The notes: a model not told the origin generated them from the letters alone. A stretch of 64,000 bases of DNA from Diphasiastrum complanatum (GCA_029204225.1 CM055102.1:3528827-3592826); one strand, 5' to 3'; positions 49,266-62,729 are shown, counted from the first letter of the stretch. Translations and numbers: made by a program.

Positions 49266-50760
49266 GGTTTTCTTCCTTTAGGCTTTGACAAAACTTGCAT
49301 GCAAATAGCAAATATCTGCTTCTTCTTTTAATTCCTCTTCAACTAGTACTTGGTCCCCTTTCGACCACCTAATCTTACAATTGCCTGCACAAACTGCAAC
49401 AATGAGAACCTCCCAAATACAATTCAAACAAGAGTGAGCCGTCAATCAATGATGATCAGATTGTAAAAATAATCACCAGAAAGTTCAGCAATTAAAAGAA
49501 ATTACATGGCATGGGTACTAGTTGCACTAGCACATCCACAGATAGTCAAGCCAAGTTTTCGAGCCTTTCGGAGCACAAAACTCTAGGCTATCCGTTTTCC
49601 ACGGAAATAGGAATTCCAACCTGGGATTTCGTGGACACAATGGACGCTCTTATTGCAATGAACTCTGTGTACTAGACTTTATTTGACTGCTGTAACCATG
49701 CATGCACTAATTGATTGAAAAAGAGACCGCTCTTTGCAGTAGGCCAAATTCCAACAACCCATCGAATTGATTGACACACAATTATGGCTTGTATCTTCCA
49801 TAAACAATATTTTAAAGATACTGCGTGATCAAGTAGGACCTTTCTCTCTCTTCTCTACTATAACAGTCGGACTCTGAAACCTTTCATCCTACAATTATAC
49901 TGGACACAATAACCATTGATCCAACTCAGCTATTAGGGGGGAATAGTCAGCAATAGATTTTGCTGAACTGCTCTTATCATCCATTCGCTAGTTGATTGAT
50001 AAAAGGGATTGATCACAAAGTAGCTGCACAATACTGTTTATGTGAAGTTACAAGGCATGATCTGGTGTCAATCAACTAATTAGGTTTTTCTTGATCACAT
50101 AGTAGCTGGACAATACTGCTTATGTGGAGTTACAAGGCATGATCTGGTGTCAATCAGCTAATTGGGTTTTTCTTGATTTGCATATCTGCAAAGATCAAAG
50201 TACAACGACTCTCTCTATTTTACTAAAGCAGGCCTCCAATATACCTTCGTCCTATGAATATGCAAAAAACCCACATAACCAATATTACTTTCGATTCACG
50301 CTACTTCAGTTTCCCAGCTAGCAAGCAACGTGTTTATAACTTGCATGGATAATTCACAAACAACCCAATTCGTTCATTTATATTTTTTCTCTTAAAAGCA
50401 TCCAATTCTCTGACATACTCTCTGATCAATCCAAGAGCAACCGATATCAACAAAATTCTAATGAAGAAAGATTACTAGAAGCTTGAAGTGAAAGGTGATG
50501 GTAATAACAAGGACTAAATATTCTGTCAACCAAAACAATAACTCAATGACACAGTGCCTACCACAGAACTGAGCTTAATCAGTGACATCCAGCTACAAGC
50601 CCAAGGTAGGCGCTGCGACTGCTCCAGCAAAATCTCACTCACACAAGACAAACGCTCAAATGGCAACACCAACTGCGCTCAAGGATCTGGCAAAGCACAG
50701 CAGCTTGCTCTCTCCCTTCCTCTCCACCATCACTAGCCAGTATATCTCCCCTACTTACTC
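49266..50760 (-). promoter_or_regulatory. Upstream region of the ENTH gene, possibly with a leader intron
   Basis: No coding sequence. A GC-richer block at about 50560-50720, with a possible donor (TGTG|GTAGGC on the - strand, near 50560), could be a noncoding first exon. An 82-bp tandem duplication lies at 50009-50172. Confidence 0.3.
50009..50172. repeat. 82-bp tandem duplication upstream of the ENTH gene
   Basis: Units at 50009-50090 and 50091-50172 share long blocks such as GTTACAAGGCATGATCTGGT, with a handful of differences. Confidence 0.85.
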
Positions 50761-50770
50761 CTCATTGAAC

Positions 50771-50985
50771 GCCCTAAACTTAGCCCTAACCCTAAGTTGA
50801 ACCTCACCAGAACCCTAAGTCGTGGAATATTCGCGGCATATCCTACCTACGTGGCCCTATGTAACACGGACACGTTGTGCCGTAATCCACGTGGACCAAT
50901 CAGAACGCATTATACCCTTTCTATTCATAGTAGGGCAGATCGTTCCGGCCCTAAACTTCAGGTTTCACTTTTTCTAAAACCCTAA
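50771..50985 (-). promoter_or_regulatory. Cluster of telo-box-like AACCCTAA motifs near the ENTH promoter
   Basis: ACCCTAAG-type motifs occur near 50789 and 50812, and AAACCCTAA at 50977-50985. Telo boxes are common close to transcription starts of plant housekeeping genes. The position, about 1.5 kb before the ENTH start codon, would fit a leader intron. Confidence 0.4.
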
Positions 50986-51899
50986 GCTTAAGAACGGCCC
51001 TATATTGCTAAATATTTTATACATCCAAAGTGCCCTAACATGGCTTTAGCTCTTGTATTATTTATTTATTATAGGAGTTTAGTTTATGTTATAAAATACA
51101 CAATTTCATTTTGTTTTACCATTTTGCTTATGGATGGGGGAGAGCCAAGTCAATTGGCGGCTTTAAAGCCATGGGAAGTTCCCAAGTATTTTCACTTACC
51201 CAGATTAAGCAATGGGCAAATTCCCGACATTTTCACTTACCCAAATAATCGGGTGGGACCATAATTCCATGCACAATGAATTGCATGGATACGTATTCGA
51301 AATCTAAATTTAGACCATTTGCACTTACCTCGAATCTCCTCTCATTAGCTTATCAATGTACTTCTCTAAGTTATCCTATTTTTCATTCAAACAAATCTAC
51401 ATCTAAGCAAGTCTTCAAAATCAAGACTTTTATTTGGTTTGAAATATTTTGGGAGCAATATTTACACAAATACTTAGATCATATCTAGCTTTCAAGTTGT
51501 TAAACACGAGCTATATTTCCTTCTTTGTTTTTTGTGATTAATGCAGAATGCTAGATGGATTTGTACAAACATACAATGTACATGAAATAATTGGCCCAGC
51601 CTAAACATGAAGCACAAGGCTCCTGGGTTTGAAGATGTGCTAATCTAGCCATAGAAAATAACTCTACTCAGCTAACCTTGCTATGAAGGATATGAAAAAT
51701 ATGCAAAATACTAACTTGGAAGCCAAGTTGGAGTAAAGTCAATTCTTTTGTTCACAAGTCGTGTGGCCTCGCATGTTTGGAATCTTCATGGAAGGGAGCC
51801 AAATTGGTCCAAATACTATTCCTTTACTATTTTTTCCATATATTCTACATGGCTAGTGCATAATTGTCAAGAAAGTCAATCTAGATCATTATTACATTG
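50986..51899. other. AT-rich intergenic sequence
   Basis: No gene or clear element is seen. A pair of similar lines (CCCAAGTATTTTCACTTACCC and a variant) lies at about 51180-51245. Confidence 0.3.
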
Positions 51900-52746
51900 A
51901 TGTATAGGATTTAGGATATGAAATCCTAATCTAGAAGCTTCTATTTGTGGCCTACTAAAACAATAAAGAGATTGATATTAAATCATTATATATCTCTCAC
52001 TTTTGGTATTCAATTGGAGAGAAGGGATTTTACTACAATTGTCTATTTTGCTTGTATTTTTCTCTCTACATTGTTAGCAAGTAGCTACCGTGTAATTGGA
52101 TAAGTGATAGCACAATATGGCTAAGTGCCAATAGGGACCAAGCCAAATGACTACCGTGAACTGTCATTTGGATAAGCTCATGCGACATTCCTAACTATTA
52201 TAGATAGTTGATCTATTTCCAAGCTATGAGTTAGTCAATTGATTGATGATTGATCATAGAGTATTGTTGAAGCGCTACTAATTAGCGAAAGTCCATTAGA
52301 TAGAGACGATCAATGATTCAGAGATAGTTTCGAGTATGCAATTGCATCCGCTATTCTCTTGTACTCGCTATTCATCTTATTTATACATGCTACCTAAATT
52401 TAATCCTACCGTCTTATTGCGTTTAGTATTATGTCAGAATAAATGTATGCTTCTCTAAATCTACTATAATCTGATTTCGTTCTCTTATAGTTTTGTGTTA
52501 ATCTATTGAACGCTTTCACACAACAATATCATATCAATTATGTTTGTATATGTAATCAATCTCATAGATTTTGATCATTTCAAAGTTAGAATCAAGTAGA
52601 ATCAAATGTGATGCTTGTCGCGATAGTATGGTTTGAATTTGATAGGCATAGTCATGCATTGAAGAGAAATGATCATTTCATACAGCCCAATAGTTGCATC
52701 TATCGAATGTTGTTTTTCTATCTGGCATTCTTTCATTTCTCCATCA
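51900..52746 (+). repeat. 5' LTR of Copia element E5
   Basis: A candidate start TGTATAGGATTTAGG (51900) and an end CCATCA at 52746 are followed directly by the primer-site-like TGGTATCAAGGCT (52747-52759). The right border is good; the left border is a guess. Confidence 0.5.
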
Positions 52747-52834
52747 TGGTATCAAGGCTATTACCAGAGCATTTATATTGTTTCCAATCAGAGCGTTGCA
52801 TGGTATTAGTATCCTGACATTATCAGAATGTTCA

Positions 52835-54225
52835 GACAATCTCTTGTAGTTATGCATTGACAAAAAGCAGACTAGGATTCCATTTAGATCAAGTCACAAG
52901 CATGTAGAGATAGATGTTGTTCATTTAGACATTTGTGGGCCCAATGCAAACCTTATCGTCGATAGGTGAGAAATACTTTATTACATTTATCGATGAATTT
53001 TTGAAAACAATAGTTCTTTATTTCATTAAGCATAAATTAGAGGCTTTCAACCTCTTCAAACAACTCAAGGAGCCTGCAGAACTTGAAATTGGTAAAAGAA
53101 TCAAAGCATTGAGGTCATTTCATCAAGTAGAAATTAGAGGCTTTTAACCTCTTCAAACAACTCAAGGAACCTACAGAACTTGAAACTGGTAAAAGAATCA
53201 AAGCATTGAGGTCAAACAATGGCGTAGAATTTATCTCAACCAAATTCAAGAAGTGTTTCCTTAGTAAAGACATTGAGCAACATGCTGCTTATTCACCTCA
53301 GTTGAATGGACTTGTTAAGAGAAAGAATCAAGGCAGTTAAGTGTATGCTTGCTCATTATAGGCTGAAGTTGTTTCCAATAGTGTAGCTTATATTCAGAAT
53401 AGATGCTCGACTAAAGGGCTTTTACACAAAACACCTTATGAAGTTCGGGCAAGGCTCCACATTATCGAACCTCAGATTTTTTAGATGTATTGCCTATGCG
53501 CAAACACCAAAGGAGATCAGAAAGAAGCTAAAACTCCCACAATATTAAATCCATTTTCATTTATTATGCTTCTTCAAACAAAACATATAAGTTGTATAAT
53601 CTCGTGACATTGAAGATATCTACCATCAAAGATGTTATCTTTATCGAGAATTAGTTTATCGACCTGAAGGGCAAGGGCAAGGCTCCAATAATTGAACTTT
53701 TGAACATTCATCTTTTCGATATGACTATTCCTATTGGAGGTCCGAATACATGAACTATAGACAAACAACTTATTAATAGCGGATTGCAGATCAACAACAA
53801 TGGAACCAAGGACAATATCATCAACGTCAGTCACCTCCCAGAAGATTGACAAGACATCACAGACTACCTAATAGGTACGTTGATGAAAATGCTTGTTATC
53901 TCATTCAAGAACTGACTATTGTCAAAGAAGCACTCAATCAATCAAATTTTCATCTATGGAGAGAGGCTATAAATAGAGAGTATTCATCTCTAATCAATAA
54001 TCAAACACGGACTATTGTCCAATTGCATGTCAACAAAAATGTAATTGACTGTAAATGGATATTCAAGATCAAATACAAAGTAGATGGAAGTATTGCTCAA
54101 CCTGTAGCAAGCCTAGTTTTCCCAGATCTTGAATATCGACTACATTGAGACTTTCAGTCCGGTAGTCAAGTAGTCTTCAATTAAAATTCTTCTATCCTAT
54201 GTTCTTGCAACCAATCTAGCCGCAT
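52835..54225 (+). mobile_element. Copia element E5: integrase and RT start (decayed)
   Basis: After the primer site, gag and protease are missing. The sequence carries integrase (DICGPMQT, YFITFIDEF, KRIKALRS, HAAYSPQLNG) and the RT lead-in (YSSLINNQTRTIVQL, VIDCKWIFKIKYKVDGS), then breaks off near 54225 where element D begins. A 97-bp tandem duplication (53034-53130 and 53131 on) shifts the integrase frame. Several stops are present. Confidence 0.8.
53034..53214. repeat. 97-bp tandem duplication in E5 integrase
   Basis: AAATTAGAGGCTTTCAACC at 53034 recurs at 53131 with only a few differences up to GAGGTCA. Since 97 is not a multiple of 3, the duplication shifts the frame. Confidence 0.85.
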
Positions 54226-54719
54226 AGTTGAACTGGCAACCAACAACACTAGGTTGCGAGCCGAGCTCACCGAGCTCCAACAAGACCTACAGGTGGCAAT
54301 TCAGCATGAGCAGGTAGAAAAGGACCGGGTCTTGAAGCTGAAACAAAATCAGGAAGGCCTTCAACGTTATATTAAAGACCTCTTCAAATCAGTGACATAC
54401 TCCTCCACAAGGGTCCAGGAAGTTCAACAACAAGCGCAGCAGCAGCTAGCCCCGCTCTAGGCCAATTACTAGTGGTTGAAATTGAGAATCAATGCCTGGG
54501 AGCGGAGGTCCTGACCCTTCACAAGACAAGACAATTTGGTTATCCCAGCCCATCCCCACCAACCATCCTCTCAATCAACATGAGATGGATTTTCTAGCGA
54601 AGTAGGTGGAATTGTATAGACAAACGCTGGATGGCTACCGAGCGAGTTTCAACAACTATCGCCAAAGTGTACTCCAAGAGCTCGCGCAAGCAAGGGCCGC
54701 TCTCAAGGCCTATCAACAA
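54226..54719 (+). pseudogene. Element D+B, left piece (A-family coiled coil)
   Basis: The frame encodes ELATNNTRLRAELTELQQDL and QQQAQQQLAPL, aligning with NLATSNTQLRAELTKLQHEL and KASQRLAPL of element A (3500-3730). It is cut at 54719 by the CACTA transposon, and the protein resumes at 62730. The left edge at about 54226 abuts the Copia E5 remnant, so the N-terminal half is missing. Confidence 0.75.
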
Positions 54720-54828
54720 CACTACAACACTCGCCGCAATTTGCGATGTGAATCGTGACGTTAGATTTTTGTTTTCTTTGTCACGGACGTCGCAAAACGC
54801 ATCAGAATACGACGAAAATAAATTATGT

Positions 54829-54972
54829 CAGACTCCGACATTCATGAGTTGTTGGCTTCCCAGACATCAGGTCACGTTGATTGATGTCGGGTCCGACGTG
54901 GACGTCGGATTCCAGCGTCCGACGTGGATGTTGGAATCCAACGTCCAAAGATGTCACTTCGAGTCCGACATG
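54829..54972. repeat. Left subterminal repeats of the CACTA element
   Basis: At least six variants of TCCGAC/GTCGGA occur within 145 bases, for example GGTCCGACGTGGACGTCGG. In En/Spm such repeats bind the element's TnpA-type protein. Confidence 0.7.
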
Positions 54973-55469
54973 GAATTACTTAATGTGCATTTTGAATGAC
55001 AATACTTTATTGCATTGCCTTATGCACATCATAAATTCCATTTAGATTTGTATATATGATATTGATTTTTGTTTTGAAATCCGATTGCACATGGTTTATG
55101 AATTCTTAGTTAGTTATTATGTCAATCCACATCTCGAAATCGACATTGCAATTTTTGAAAAAAAACATTGCACATACAAAAGCAATGGCAATATAGCAAG
55201 ATCAGTTACAATAATAATATATTCATAGTATCAATCAATGTATTACAAAATTGGTGCTTTAATTTCGCATGAGTCTCTCTAGATCTAACATCAACTAAAA
55301 ACCTAATCAACTAGAAGTTATAAACCTCATCTACTTGTCATTGTCGTGACTTCCAATCTACATGAACACAAGCAAACAAACTACATTAGTATTTAATGCT
55401 TGATCGTACTAAATTAAATAAAATTAGTATGAATACAAACCACATTAGTATGAATACAAAAACTAGTAC

Positions 55470-56313
55470 GTACATTTGGAGGATGACCCTCACTCTTTAG
55501 TTTGTCGACTAATGTCTCGTATAATTCCCTGAAGGCAAAGTCGTACTCCTCCTTAGTTGGAATCCTCCATCCAACTATCCATGCATTCAACTTAAGTTGA
55601 AATTAATTTAGGGCTAGGTTGGAGCAGCTAGTCATAATGCATATTAAAAAATAAAAGCATATGAAATCAAAGATAAACTATGAGAGTAGTTTAGGTTCAC
55701 TTACCATGCTTGCTTGCAAGCCTGTCTTTTCGCTCGAGCCCAACCTATGATTGCCTATCCCATGCATCCTAGCGGTCGCGACATCTTTCTGAATCTTGTA
55801 TTTATTTGGTGTTCGTTCATCCATTTTTACACGGTTTCAATCATTTCTTGAACACCAGGAGGGCTTGGATTGCCCGTCCCTATAAGCTCGTCGTGCTGTA
55901 TCACGATGATGCCTAATCCATAAGCTCATATGCTTATGAATTTCCTTCTCGTCGAATTCCTCTTCTTGCTGGAATTTGTCATGAAGGGTACCAACAACTT
56001 GTCGTTTAAGATCGATAGATTGTTCGGACCATTTCATAAACAATCTGTCGCCAAAATGGCATTGGCATAAAGATTAGATCGGTCCAAAACTACCCTCCCT
56101 TTTTTGTTGGCAATTATGTTACCTTGAGGATCCACGTCGTAAGAAGGATGAGTGGATGACTCTTTGGTAGGGGGGGAGCCGCGGCCGCTTGTGAGAGATC
56201 ACCCTCATCTTGGCTAAGCATACTTTGCAGTTGTGCTTTTTGCTCAGGAGTTAATGATGCATAAAAATTTGAAACATAATCTCCTGAGCTTTCACCACTG
56301 CCTGACCCCGACA
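55470..56313 (-). pseudogene. CACTA second gene (Ptta/En/Spm TnpA-like), broken
   Basis: On the - strand from the ATG at 56313: MSGSGSGESSGDYVSNFYAS and LTPEQKAQLQSMLSQDEG, an alanine/proline patch, then (after a shift) LKRQVVGTLHDKF, WIRHHRDTARRAYRDGQSKP, ARMHGIGNHRLGSSEKTG and EEYDFAFRELYETLVDKLKS. The order fits the En/Spm-associated protein that binds the element ends and works with the transposase. At least two shifts or stops separate the blocks; some may be introns. Confidence 0.6.
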
Positions 56314-56689
56314 TGATTACTACATTCATAAACATACAATACATTACAATAAACCCTAATATATTGAGATGAAGTAGAAAAGAAAATCAACTACATATTA
56401 GTGTGGGACTTTCATACCTGTGATAATAAAAAAAAAGATAGATGTGCGTTTAGAACCTGCATCAAGATGTAAAAGAATCATATAAGCGACAACGTATAAG
56501 AATAGTACTATCTAAAAATTAAAACATGAGAATCATACAATAATTGGAAGATAAGAATCATGTTATCTAAATATCGGAAGATAAGAATCGTGCTATCTAG
56601 ATATCAAAAGATAAGAACCAATGTATTGTTTTTGGAAAATTGATTAATTTTATGTTATTTGTGTTTTGTACTTGGGCATATATGCAGTT

Positions 56690-59600
56690 TATCACAAGGA
56701 GATGAATTACATTCAGATCAGTCTAGCGATGAAGACACTACTCAAGTTAACAGGGTAAATAATAAACATGTATGTTTTCTTGTTCATAAAGACTTTGTTA
56801 TTATAAGTTAAATTTTGTTATTACATGACCTCAACTATTGTGCTAAAGTGACATGTACTTGATTTTTGTTTCTCATAGAAAAATTATTTTCAAAATAAAA
56901 TATGGTGCACATGCGTCAAGTGTGATGGGCAAAAGATGCGTGAAAGACGCATTGTTAAAAATCATTTGTGGAAGTTTGGACGAAAGAAGAAAGTCAACCA
57001 TCGAATTTGGAAGACATTGAGATTTGTTAACTTTATATGATTGTTTTTTATTAGAATATTCGTCACTATATATGTCACTTATGGAATTTGTTTCATGTGT
57101 GTATCCAATAAATCGAATGCCATTCCATGGAGTTGATTCATCTGTGTTTAGTTACAATCAACGTCAAGTTTTGATAGACATGAGAGAACAAAGAACGAAA
57201 CAAATTCAAGAGGCAAACACAATTGGAAAAAAAAAAAGTAATCAACTTGATTCTAATGATGATGATGATGAGGTGCAACACTATATGAAAATGAAGATCA
57301 CGAACAATTTGAGATGGATGAAGACGAGGTTCTATTGCGCAAGGAGGCGGACACTCCTTTGTATCCAGGAGCATCCATTTCGAGACTAGCTGCATCAATT
57401 CTTATTCTAAACCTTCAAGCAACATACAAATGAAGTGACTGTAGTGTCACATCATTATTCAGGTTAATGCATAACACAACTATTGTATTTTATAGCGTAT
57501 TTACATTAACTTGATCTTGTTTTTTTTTCTAACAACTCACATTGCTATTTTTTCAAGTTGTTGCATAGAATACTTCCGAGAGAAAATGTGATGCCTAAAA
57601 CATGAAAAGAAGCACGAAAGATGATGAACGTGCTTGGGATGGATTACGACACAATACATGCATGTCCAGAAGACCATGTTCTATATAGAGGTGAGCATTC
57701 AGAAACGTTTTAATGTCCAACGTGTGACACTTCACGTTATCGAGATGACGTACAATGGGATAAAGTGCCACAAAAAGAGCTACGACATTTTCCAATTATC
57801 CCACAATTGCAACGTTTATTTTGATGTAAATCTTTGGCACAACTAATGGATTGGCATGCAAAAAATTGATCTACGGATGATGTGATGCGAGTACCAAGTG
57901 ACTCACCTACATGGAAAGATATTGAAGACCAATGGCCTGAGTTTAAGAACGAACTCGTAATTTGAGATTTGGCCTAGCTATGGATGGCGTAAATCCTTTT
58001 AGCGTTCAAACGTCAACTTGGTCCACATGGCCAGTTGTGCTCGTTAATTATAATATACTTCCATGGTTGAGTATAAAACGAGACACTTGTTATTGGCTCT
58101 ATTGATTCCAGGAAAGTTCAAGGGCAAGAACATGGATGTGTATCTTGCACCTTTGGTAGATGATTTGTGCATTCTTTGGAATTGTATTCACGCTTACGAC
58201 AGCTGAAGACCTATACAACAAAGGAACTTCATTGTTCGTGGAATTCTAATGTGGACGATGCATGACTACCTCGGTTTAAGTGAATGTTCAGGTGTGTAAA
58301 TAATATATTATACGAATTCATCTTAGGGTTTAGCGTTTGAGTACATTTGACTAATTGAGCTTATCTCACATTTGGCTTATGAATTATACAGGTTTAACCA
58401 CATCGGGTTACAATGCATGTTACATTTGTGGACCACATTTGGAGGGTTGACATAGCACAAATATGTTAAAAAAAGTGGTCTACAAAAATTATCGCAAATA
58501 CTTGCCGCTTGATCATCCTTTTCGAAGATTGAATATGAGGTTTTTTTGGGGGCAAGGAGATAATCCTATAACTACACCACCACCCTCACGCATGGGAGTA
58601 GCGGAATGGCATGGTAAAATGGCTTAAACATCATGACGTCAATTCTTCATGGAATGAATCCATTCATGGTATGAAACGGTTGTCTATTTTTCATAGATTA
58701 CCTTATTGGAGGACTTTATTGATAAATCATCTATTGGATCCTATGCACATATTCAAAAACATCGGTGAATCATTATGGAACCACATCATTGGCATAAAAG
58801 ACAACTCCATATCTCGTAAAGATCTACAAGCGGCCGACATGCCAAGACCATATTGGATCTACAAGCGGCCGACGTGAAAAGACCGTATTGGATTCAATAC
58901 ACTGAAGGTGGAGATGAGATTTTACCTAGCATGCCATGAATTCTTACAAAAGAGCAAGTCTCTTATGTTAAACATGTCATAAAACAAATGAGAACTCCAA
59001 CAGGCTATGCACATTCTTTATGCAAATCACTTACCAAAGATGGTAAATTAAGTGGATTGAAATCCCATGATTCGCATAAGATGTTGCAATTCAGACTTCC
59101 ACTTTCTATTCGAGGTCTCTTCAACGATGACGTACGAAGTACGCTTTATAATTTATCATCGATGATTAGTTTTTTTTTTTTTTCTAAACACTTGTATAGA
59201 TATGTGCTCTTTCAATATTTTTATGTGCTAAACAACCTAATGTTATATTAATCTTGCAGGTGGATTTCCTCAAAAGAAATAAAAAATAAAAAATTGGATT
59301 CCATGAAAATCCAAATGATCAAAATGGTTTGTTTGTTGTAAAGAGATTTTCCAACTTCCTTTTGGATATACAAGTTCATCTTCTAGTGCATTTGGTCGCA
59401 GAAGTATCAATTGCAGGACCTGTGCGCACGAGGTGGATGTTCTACCTTGAACGTTTTATGAAAGTTTTGAAAGGCTTTGTGAGACAAAAGGCAAGGTCAG
59501 AAGGTAGCATTGCAGAAGGTTGGCTTGTACAAGAATCTTTGGTTTATATCACCAAAATAATCTCACAATTGCATCCTACAAGTCCAAAAATGTGGTGTAA

Positions 59601-60821
59601 AGAAGAAGATGAACGTGTTAAGGGTGAAGTACCACAAGGAAATGGTGTGCAAAAGAGACTTTCACCTCAATTAAAAGAGAAAATTGACATGTTCATATTA
59701 TATGTGGACAAATGGAAAAGTGGATTTCAAGGTATGAAGAAGCCAAAAAAGGAAAGAAACATAGCATTAAAACAAAGAAAAAATATCAATCGAAGAAGAA
59801 GGAGAGCGTTGGAGAACGATGAACCTTTGGAACCTTTACCGTTGAAATGCACTCGTGAATGGGTTTTTGATACGATGCTAAAAGCATCCGAAAATAGAGA
59901 AGAAGTGACCAAATTAGGATGGGAATTTGTTCGTGGATGTGGATGGAAGGTTAGTGTAGTATTGTCTTTGTCAAGTTTTGTTTTTATACTACTCATGATC
60001 AATATATAAATAGTATTTTTATTTACATAAATTTGTTTGTTTTTGTATTTTAGTATAAATTATACACTACCATATAGGCATATGGACATCATTATCGTAT
60101 TGAGAGAGTGGACAACAAGCGACGTACATATGATTGTGGTATAATGGCCAACTTTCAACAAGAGAGTCGTTCTAGTGCGAGAGATGTGAATATCATTCTG
60201 GGCGACCTAGACTATGTCGGCACATTGCAACATATTTATGAAGTCGATTACGAGACTAACGACAAATACTTTATTTTTGACGTAAAATCTATCGTGGAAG
60301 CAACGCCACATTAAAAAATGATAACTCAAAGTTTTTTCAAATTGACTCAACAAAATGTATATCGATGGAATCTAATTTTTTAAATTTTTTGGCAGATTAT
60401 ATTTTATCTGGATCGAATAGACCCAAGATGGTGGTATGTGATCCAACTTAATACAAGAAAACGACGTGTGTTTGAAGGAAAAGATATTGTAACATTGGAC
60501 ACACATGATGAACCACCATCCAATTTTGAGGTTTTGGAAGAACATGAACCACTCATCCAAGCTCCAAATGATATGGACATGATAGGAGAAGAAGTTACAA
60601 TTGCAAATGATGAGATGCCTACGATCATAGAAGGTCAAATTGAGGGTAATTTGAGGCCCCCACGTTTGGATGAAATAGAGCTAGAAGAAGAAGAGTTTGG
60701 ATATGAAGGTAGCTCACATTATCAGAGAGACATGATTGGAAATCTACAATTGTACTTAGACCTAGATTCAGATGAGTGTCAAGACTTGTGTGATGAGGAG
60801 AATGACGAGAATGATTTATAA
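56690..60821 (+). pseudogene. CACTA transposase (TNP2 type), decayed or multi-exon
   Basis: Blocks in order: WCTCVKCDGQKMRERRIV (about 56910, transposase-associated zinc region), CPTCDTSRYRDD and KELRHFPIIPQLQRLF (57715-57830), DSPTWKDIEDQWPEF and KGKNMDVYLAPLVDDL (57900-58170), SIFHRLPYWRTLL and LLDPMHIFKNIGESLWNHI (58685-58790), LKSHDSHKMLQFRLPL (59060), GPVRTRWMFYLERFMKVLKG and SIAEGWLVQE (59420-59540, DUF4218-like), YDCGIMANFQQESRSSARD (60130), and a C-terminal piece with RWWYVIQLNTRKRR and an acidic tail ending at 60821. This is the DDE-type cut-and-paste transposase of En/Spm elements. Stops occur within blocks (for example near 57960), so it looks inactive. Confidence 0.82.
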
Positions 60822-61465
60822 TTATTAATACTTGAATTCACTTGCATTCATTTATTTTTTTAATATTCATTGCAATACTTTTATGTATACTTTTATAGCT
60901 AGTTAGAGTTGAATGTGATAATTATAATACCCGAACCTTGCGGTTATGTCCTATTTCACTCCCTGCGGTGTATAGGTTTTTCCATTCAAGGAAAGATTAG
61001 AACCTCGCCTTTAACGGGAGAAAAGTAAGGGTGACACACGTTCCTAGGATTGGGAATTTGAATTATCTACATTTCACTCTTTTATACTAACTAATTTCTA
61101 GTGTATGTGATAAAATACAACATTGCTTCGAACAAAATAAAAGTGATGAATTATATTTGACTTTATTAGTATGTTAGATAACGTATTCCAACAATCAAAA
61201 AATTGAAACAACATGTACACACTCACCAGTAAGCTCGAAGCTTTAGTGCTCGCTCTTTCAACACTTGCTCTCTTTCCTTTCTTTGAATATCTTTGTCACA
61301 TACACAAGCAATTCAAAAATAACACTATATTACACAATTGAATCATTATTGCAAACAATATGATATGGGCTTGTGAACACATTATAAAGATTAAAGAATT
61401 TAGGGCTGATAGATTCAAAGCATAAAATATTATTCTGTAATATGCTACAACACACATGCCAAATG

Positions 61466-61470
<5 letters not shown>
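60822..61470. other. CACTA internal spacer
   Basis: AT-rich sequence between the transposase end and the first (CT)n tract. Nothing recognisable. Confidence 0.3.

Positions 61471-61550
<80 letters not shown>
61471..61550. repeat. (CT)40 microsatellite in the CACTA element
   Basis: A pure CT run of 80 bases. Confidence 0.97.
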
Positions 61551-61555
<5 letters not shown>

Positions 61556-61690
61556 TTTCTATTGGATTATTCTAATCTACTTAAAATTCGAGTTTCTCAT
61601 TCTATTAACTTCATTCTATTAACACCATCTATTCATATATTATCATAAATATTAAATCGATGCAAAATGCAAAAAACACACACGAACATA

Positions 61691-61866
<176 letters not shown>

Positions 61867-61869
61867 CCA

Positions 61870-62150
61870 ACAAATTCGATAAACCATCTGATGCATCTCT
61901 CGGCTTGCCTCCTTTCACTTTGAGTCTTTTGGCAAATTTTTGTTCTAACCGAAGGTCTTCTTTCGCTGAGACACTTTCTTTTGACCTGTCCATCTCCAAA
62001 AAATGTTGAAATCTTGTGCCAGCCTTTCTGGCTTTGCGTTTCTTCAACCTCTTTGGCAAACTAGTAATAGTCTCAATGCCCTCTTTTTCAATCTCTTGCT
62101 CAGAAAGAGTCTCTTTAGTTGTTCCATGAGAGTATGTAACATATGTATCG
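61870..62150 (-). pseudogene. Lysine-rich exon fragment carried by the CACTA element
   Basis: On the - strand an open, non-repetitive frame of about 94 codons encodes TYVTYSHGTTKETLSEQEIE, PKRLKKRKARKAG, RFQHFLEMDRSKE and EQKFAKRLKVKGGK, with a mixed Lys/Glu composition. The frame continues upstream of the first ATG (62059), as an internal exon would. It does not resemble either CACTA gene. It resembles a nuclear or nucleolar basic protein, but I cannot name it. It is bounded by (CT)n tracts on both sides. The likely reading is a captured host gene piece. Confidence 0.4.
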
Positions 62151-62235
62151 ATGCTCCATCGCTTTAATGGCCTAAGTCAAACAAATGAAAATGAAGACCA
62201 AAAGTATCAATCAATGTATTGGCAGCATGAGATTA

Positions 62236-62440
<205 letters not shown>

Positions 62441-62534
62441 CTTCCTTCCCTTCCTTTCACAAAAGTCCCAAAAACTTAAAAAAAACCAACCTCCAATTGC
62501 TCAAAGCTCCAAGCTCTAGCCTTCAGTCACTCCA

Positions 62535-62697
62535 ATCGGAATTCGTCATGTCGGATTCCAACGTATACTTTGAAAATGGGTTGCCACCACAATTTCTCAG
62601 TCGCCAGAGGTCCAAATTTGGTATTTATGCTTAGATGTTGGAGTCTGACGTGTCGAATTGTGACGGATTATGAAATTTTTGAAAATTCGTCGGATGC
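62535..62697. repeat. Right subterminal repeats of the CACTA element
   Basis: GTCGGATTCCAACGT (about 62550), GTTGGAGTCTGACGTGTCG (about 62638) and CGTCGGATG (62689) match the left-end repeats, some in inverse orientation. Confidence 0.65.
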
Positions 62698-62729
62698 CCA
62701 TGTCAAAATCTGCACGATATGTTATAGTG

